From NCBI GenBank assembly GCA_020809705.1, contig CP085835.1:2666001-2730000 (forward strand): 64,000 nucleotides of DNA, given 5' to 3'. Shown piece by piece: positions 59,588 to 64,000 of this stretch (positions within the stretch are counted from its first letter, which is position 1; every line of letters begins with the position of its first letter). This DNA comes from Calonectria ilicicola. Taxonomy: Eukaryota > Ascomycota > Sordariomycetes > Hypocreales > Nectriaceae. The position numbers and the translations under genes were made by a program. The notes beneath the pieces were generated by a model. That model saw only the letters and a program-made list of their open reading frames with translations. It made no database searches and had not been told where the DNA came from.

Positions 59588-60862
59588 TTAGTCCTCGAAA
59601 CGAACGCCTCCGACCCACACATCGATAACATTTTTCGTCATGGAGATGTTCTTGGTCGGGTCCCCATCGACAAGCAGCAAGTCGGCACGCATTCCTTCCC
59701 GGATGCTCCCACGATCGACGAGGCCAAAGTGTTTTGCGGGGATTGCAGTAGCTGCATTCAACGCTTCGAGGGGCGACAAGCCAGCGTCAACCAAGTTCTG
59801 CAGCTCGTCATGCAGACTGATGCCAAACTCGACCTTGGCAGGCGTGTTTGGCTGCATGTTCGCATCTGTCCCAGCGAGGATAGTGATGCCGATTTCGTGA
59901 AGCTTGGTCACCGTTTCTGAGGCCGCTTGGTAAGACTCGTTTGCAGGGTGGAGTTGGTCAACGGTAGCGCGCATCATGGTCAGCGTCGGACAAACCACGG
60001 GTTTCCGAGCCTTGAACATTTTAATCAATCGCTCGTCAATTGGCTTGTCCAATGTTGAGTGGTGAATCTGATCCACACCCGCCTCCAGGCCCTGGAAGTA
60101 GGCTGAATAGCTTGATGTGTGAAGAATGACCTGCTTTCCGGCCTTGTGAGATGCGGCCACCAACGCGTTTTGCTCTTCTTGGCTAAGCCCAGGAAGCGGG
60201 GCACTGCCAATCACCTTGATGAAGTCTGCACCATTAGCGACTTGCTGGTTGACAAATGAGGATGCCTGCGATGCATTATGAATCAAGTACGGCTCTCCTT
60301 GGGTGCCAACCAGTCTCGCGTGAGAGCTGTTTGGAGAGGTAGCAATGAAGGATCCCGTGAGAATGGAGGTGCGGCCCGCGTGGTTGTTTAGCGATTCGCA
60401 CAGGGTTGAATTAGCGCAGAATGCAAGAACGGTAGTCGTAACTCCATATTTCGTGAGTGCGGTTGTATGGGTGATGTTAGCTGGATGCGCGTGCGAGTCA
60501 ATGAGTCCCGGGAGGAGAGTCTTGCCCTTCGCGTCGTAGGTCTCCATTGGAGCACATGCTTCACAAGCAGCACATGGGCGGCCGATCCGGTCTCCATCAA
60601 TTATTACCGTGCTTGATGGCAGCAAAGAAACGCCATCAAACACGCGCACATTGGTGATGGCGATTCTTTTATTCGATGGGTTGTGATAGCTCATAGATCG
60701 AGCCATGAGGTTTTCCTCAATATCTCGACTAAAATCAAAATCCATAGGCTGAATCCTGTCGGGGTCGCCATAGAATTGGCATGCTTGAGCAACCATGCAT
60801 AATGAAGAAATTAACTTCCAACATACGAGGCGCTTAAGAATGAGTTTGAGGAGGATAGGCAT
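59588..60862 (-). CDS. Metal-dependent amidohydrolase (imidazolonepropionase/prolidase-like)
   Basis: Single-exon protein of 424 aa. The N-terminus is hydrophobic (MPILLKLILKRLVCWKLIS) and may be a signal or anchor. Metal and catalytic residues are in place: DSHAHP with His124 and His126, Lys216 in ADFIKVIGS as the likely carboxylated lysine, His248 in VILHTSS, His268 in QIHHST, and Asp333 in LAGTDAN. The C-terminus returns to the small beta-sandwich with GSIREGMRADLLLVDGDP. The family hydrolyses C-N bonds in cyclic amides and dipeptides, and fungal members include an ochratoxinase; the substrate here is unknown. It is divergent from a Zn2Cys6 regulator at 61475, which suggests a small inducible catabolic or detoxifying unit. 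Confidence 0.9.
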   Translation of the reverse strand: MPILLKLILKRLVCWKLISSLCMVAQACQFYGDPDRIQPMDFDFSRDIEENLMARSMSYHNPSNKRIAITNVRVFDGVSLLPSSTVIIDGDRIGRPCAACEACAPMETYDAKGKTLLPGLIDSHAHPANITHTTALTKYGVTTTVLAFCANSTLCESLNNHAGRTSILTGSFIATSPNSSHARLVGTQGEPYLIHNASQASSFVNQQVANGADFIKVIGSAPLPGLSQEEQNALVAASHKAGKQVILHTSSYSAYFQGLEAGVDQIHHSTLDKPIDERLIKMFKARKPVVCPTLTMMRATVDQLHPANESYQAASETVTKLHEIGITILAGTDANMQPNTPAKVEFGISLHDELQNLVDAGLSPLEALNAATAIPAKHFGLVDRGSIREGMRADLLLVDGDPTKNISMTKNVIDVWVGGVRFED

Positions 60863-61474
60863 GATGTCGTCGGTGTTGACCAGAAAAAGCTGGATGTTTT
60901 TTTTCTAGCTTGGAAAACTAATGAAATAAGAAGAATGTGATGAAGACTACTGATATTGATTCAAGACGATGCCAAAAAGCAGTCTTTATAGAAATGAAGT
61001 CCATTTTACAATATATTTAAATGTGGCAGAGACGGGTTAGTTGTCAGCCGGTTGTTCACAAGTCCTAACTACCGCAGGTATTTTCCAAAACAAGTATCGG
61101 CACTTCCAAGCCGTCCCCTCAGCCTTGCCACTCCCGTCAGCACGGATCCCCGAGCTGAACGAGCACTGATCTGATCACCCCAGACCGTTGCACCGGCGCA
61201 GTCAGCTTGGGATGACGCTATTCCCGATTCTGCGAAAACCTGCGGTCACGTGTGAAGCGAGGCGTTTTCATGCCGTTATTAAATGGAGGCAATGACGCTA
61301 ACACGGGGTTCGTGCCGACCATCTTCGCGGGTATTTTCCATTCTCGATTTTTTCTATTGTGGCTTTCATCTCTTTTGCAAGCATTGTCTCCTGATTTTCA
61401 GAATTACGATTACCTGTGGTGTCATAACATCCAAAACCTCTCCCGTTGTTTCAAGCCAATAGCCTCCGTCCACC
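60863..61474. promoter_or_regulatory. Divergent promoter between amidohydrolase and Zn2Cys6 regulator
   Basis: 612 bases. A TATAAAG element faces the amidohydrolase (minus strand, complement of 60984-60990), about 120 bases before its ATG. The right part is richer in GC. No gene. Confidence 0.5.
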
Positions 61475-63004
61475 ATGAGCCAAAAAGTGGGATCCAAGGA
61501 CGCTAGACTCAAAAGCAAGGGCTGCCTGTCCTGCATACGAATGAAGGTCAAGGTACGGGATGGTGTCCACGGCTCTTGTAGTGCCATGGTTCTAAATTCA
61601 CCGCATCTTAGTGCGATCAAGACAAGCCACAGTGTCAACGATGTGAGCGCGCGCATCGGGAATGCGTCTACCGAGACCCAAATGCCGTGGTCTTCCGCAT
61701 GGATCCCTCAGCAACCTTGGCACAAGAAGGTGGCATACGTCAACACCAGCTAATGCAGCCCTATTCGCCTCCTCCGTCAGTCTCGACAGATTGGGTTCAA
61801 GCTGCCGTGGCCCAATATTTTTACAATTTTGTCCTGCCTTCCCAAAATGGCTTCCCGGGCCTGTACGAGTTTATGCCAAGGCTGTACGCATCTAACACGC
61901 AAACTTCGTGTTTCCGAAATGCAGTCGAAGCAGTGTCACTAGCAAATCTAGCCTTGGTGAGGCAAATGGGTGAAACACACCTCAGGGCTGCCAGAAGACT
62001 CTATTGCTCAGCAGTCCAACAACTGGGGTTGGCCTTGAATAGCAGCGAGGCCCGATCTCCTGCTGTGCTCGGAACTGCCGTGCTCTTGTGGCAATTCGAC
62101 GTAAGAACTTTTTTGTATTTCCAATTAGCACACACTGATAGCTTTGCAGATTATCATGGGCGAAGACCGTTTGGCTTCTCGGAGCGCGCACCGTCAAGGC
62201 CAGATCGACATTTTACGTCTCCGCTTAGCGGGAAGATCTGACGGAGAAAATTGGATCAATCAATCTGCTTTGGCCAACGTTCAGATGTTTGATCTTGGCA
62301 CATCCAAAACCACAACATCCAATCTTCCGCCAGTTGATGCCGTTACGTCACATATTCCACCCCTACTTCCCCTTCGGCGCGTATTGCCAGACGTGGCAGC
62401 CATCAGCGCGGCCATCCCACCCTTGCTTCGGAAATCACCAACTTTTGAAGAGATTGCAAGTTACACTCAGCGGTTGCAGGAAATTGAGTTCATTCTACAG
62501 TCATGGGAAGATCAATTGCCAGCAGAGATGAGGTACACTTCTGTTGTGAACCCATTACCGAGGGAAACGGTGCCATATCCAGAATATGTCATTCTCCTTC
62601 CCGGTATGAGCTCTGCTGGAATATGGACAGCATATTGGTTGGCCAAACTATCTCTCTTCAGAAACATGTTATTGCTTCATCCTTCTGCAAGCGCAGCTGG
62701 TCTGTACGTAACATCAAGGCAACAACTTCGGAGCAATATGCTTGATGTGGTCGACTGTATTTGTTCGGCCATCCCTTATATGCTTGGTCGTGCGAGACTT
62801 CACATGGGAATGTCACCTGGGGAGCCGGTACCCACAGTAGGGGCTATGTTTAGCACAAGAGCCTTGTTCATTTGTGCGCAAATTCCGGGGTTGCCAGAGA
62901 TCCAACGAAATTGGATCCTTCAATGCTTGTACTACATTGGTAATGAGAAAGGAATAAGGCAAGCCTTGCTATTAAGGCAGGAAGTTTTACACGCAAGGGT
63001 TTGA
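61475..63004 (+). CDS. Zn2Cys6 transcription factor
   Basis: About 473 aa, with exons 61475-61552, 61612-62100 and 62150-63004. The first intron interrupts the zinc cluster: three of its sites (Cys17, 20, 27) and then Cys34, 37 and 44 are brought together by splicing (GCLSCIRMKVK plus CDQDKPQCQRC). The remainder resembles the short fungal regulators with a fungal_trans_2-type domain (SPAVLGTAVLLWQFD, FILQSWEDQLP, SAGIWTAYWLAKLSLFRN). It is divergent from the amidohydrolase gene and may control it; this is inferred from layout only. The first membrane-like hydrophobic segments are probably buried helices. Confidence 0.87.
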
Positions 63005-63167
63005 TCACTTGGAGAAGTAATGAGAGAGTACGATTCTAATGAGCATTAATTTCAGCGTGTTTGCGTTCATAGTTAGTACCATTTCTATTATTGGTGCCCC
63101 TAAGCTCTCTTCTATCTTATTATTCATGTTTCGGGTATTTTTTCAGAGCTGCGTCTATACCAATATT

Positions 63168-63769
63168 TCATGCATTGCAGCTTTCTATTTTATCATCACT
63201 GTGATAAATCGTGCCACAATACGTTGCTGTAGGGCTTCCCTCGTAGTCCCGAGCGGAATCAGTATTGTGTATATAGACAGCTCGCCATCTCCCGGGCTCT
63301 TCATTACCGTCATCTTTAAAAACTCCTTCCCTGGTGACGGGAAATTCCATAATGTCAGGATTGGGATATTTGTTGCACTTTGTGTTGGAAAAAGTAAATA
63401 CTTTCTGGTTCCTGCTGGTGCTATAGTCTCGAGGGTATTTTTCAGTTTCTGTATTCGACGTTAGAATACAAAAAAAAAGGGCCATCATCCTTCACCAATA
63501 TTCAAGTTACCTCCTACAGTTATTCCTGCACGTTGCAGATTCACTCCCCAAGAAACCGCCAAATGAGCTTGAATCCCGTCCACGGTAACATTGCCTATAC
63601 TGTAAGTAATTTTCGTATAGAACCTAAGTCGTTACCCACCACATTTTAGTTTTAAGGATGCATCAAGACCTTTGACGTTGACGGGGGTGTGGCTCGGAAG
63701 TTCCCTTTTCAACGAGTTGGGAGCTGTGAGTGCCAAAGGAAATAAGGCAATGCTCATAGTGATCTTCAT
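63168..63769 (-). CDS. Secreted ribonuclease-like protein, T1/ribotoxin superfamily, with an altered active-site position
   Basis: About 164 aa, from exons (minus strand) 63769-63640, 63594-63511 and 63448-63168. A hydrophobic N-terminus (SIALFPLALTA) is a likely signal peptide, followed by LKR as a possible processing site. The mature part has four Cys (43, 96, 149, 162), as expected for two disulfides. Blocks in family order are CGNVTVDGIQA, KYPRDY, MEFPV (Glu106 as general base), RWRAVYI (Arg127) and YCGTIYHS (His154). In guanyl-specific RNases and fungal ribotoxins the KYPRDY site normally has His after Pro; here it is Arg78, so activity may be reduced or changed. The mature length is nearer to ribotoxins than to RNase T1, but which branch it belongs to is not settled. 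The first intron has a GTGGGT donor and is 45 bases. Confidence 0.68.
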
Positions 63770-63882
63770 GATGTTTAAAAGGTTATTGCTTGAACACATA
63801 ATGAACCGATTAAAATACTTGAATTATCAAAGCGGATAATGAAATCACGATTCAGATGACAGACTACATAATGCCAATTGGA

Positions 63883-63890
63883 CTTTTATA
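63883..63890 (-). promoter_or_regulatory. TATA-like element of the ribonuclease-like gene
   Basis: TATAAAAG on the minus strand, about 115 bases upstream of the proposed ATG at 63769. Position and sequence fit a TATA box. Not tested. Confidence 0.4.
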
Positions 63891-64000
63891 TGCACAACTA
63901 GAAATCGAGGAGGAAAAATTATTTGTCGCCCGGATTTGCCACCTGTGTAGAGCCAACACATAGGAATGCACAATAGTGTATATCACCGCACATCACTGAA

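Noticed and set aside
63039..63464. 141-codon plus-strand frame with hydrophobic stretches
   Set aside because: It is antisense to the three-exon ribonuclease-like gene, whose splice sites and conserved blocks give a better account of the region.

Overview
The window is nuclear DNA of a filamentous ascomycete. Most genes carry short introns of about 40-80 bases with GT...AG ends and CTAAC/CTGAC-like branch sites. The protein families are typical of Pezizomycotina: Zn2Cys6 regulators, CSC1-like channels, chimeric prenyltransferase/terpene cyclases and fungal P450s. The overall flavour suggests Sordariomycetes, possibly Hypocreales, but this is an inference and no rRNA or other marker is present. 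No tRNA, rRNA, CRISPR array or intact transposon was recognised. Exon structures were joined by hand from splice signals, reading frame and family similarity.

Left end (1-5.0 kb): two tandem CTF1/FarB-like Zn2Cys6 regulators. The first is cut by the window edge. The second has CCTCGG sites upstream.

Terpenoid cluster (6.4-29.1 kb): an ABC-C transporter, a TmpA-like membrane flavoprotein, a Zn2Cys6 regulator, a two-domain class I terpene cyclase/prenyltransferase, and three P450s. Two of the P450s are paralogues on the plus strand, flanking an unrelated third P450 on the minus strand. The chimeric enzyme would make a C20 or C25 diphosphate and cyclise it, the P450s and flavoprotein would oxidise the product, and the ABC pump would export it. 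The product cannot be named from sequence.

Middle (30-44 kb): a Sec14-like lipid-transfer protein, an F-box-like protein, a small secreted precursor with two Kex2-bounded repeats, and a divergent pair of intron-containing genes of uncharacterised, apparently bacterial-like families around a shared 1.15 kb promoter. An Asn/Gly/Thr-rich secreted protein follows.

Right part (44-64 kb): a secreted aspartic protease, a CSC1-like channel, and a HeLo-like N-terminal domain fused to a ubiquitin E2 fold that has lost its catalytic Cys and Asn. Then come a very large CorA-like protein (about 2,337 aa by my joining), an amidohydrolase divergent from a Zn2Cys6 regulator, and a small secreted T1/ribotoxin-type ribonuclease-like gene in three exons.

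The strongest candidates for something undescribed are the divergent pair at 36-41 kb and the HeLo-like/pseudo-E2 fusion at 50-51.5 kb. The terpenoid cluster is probably a new combination of known enzyme types.
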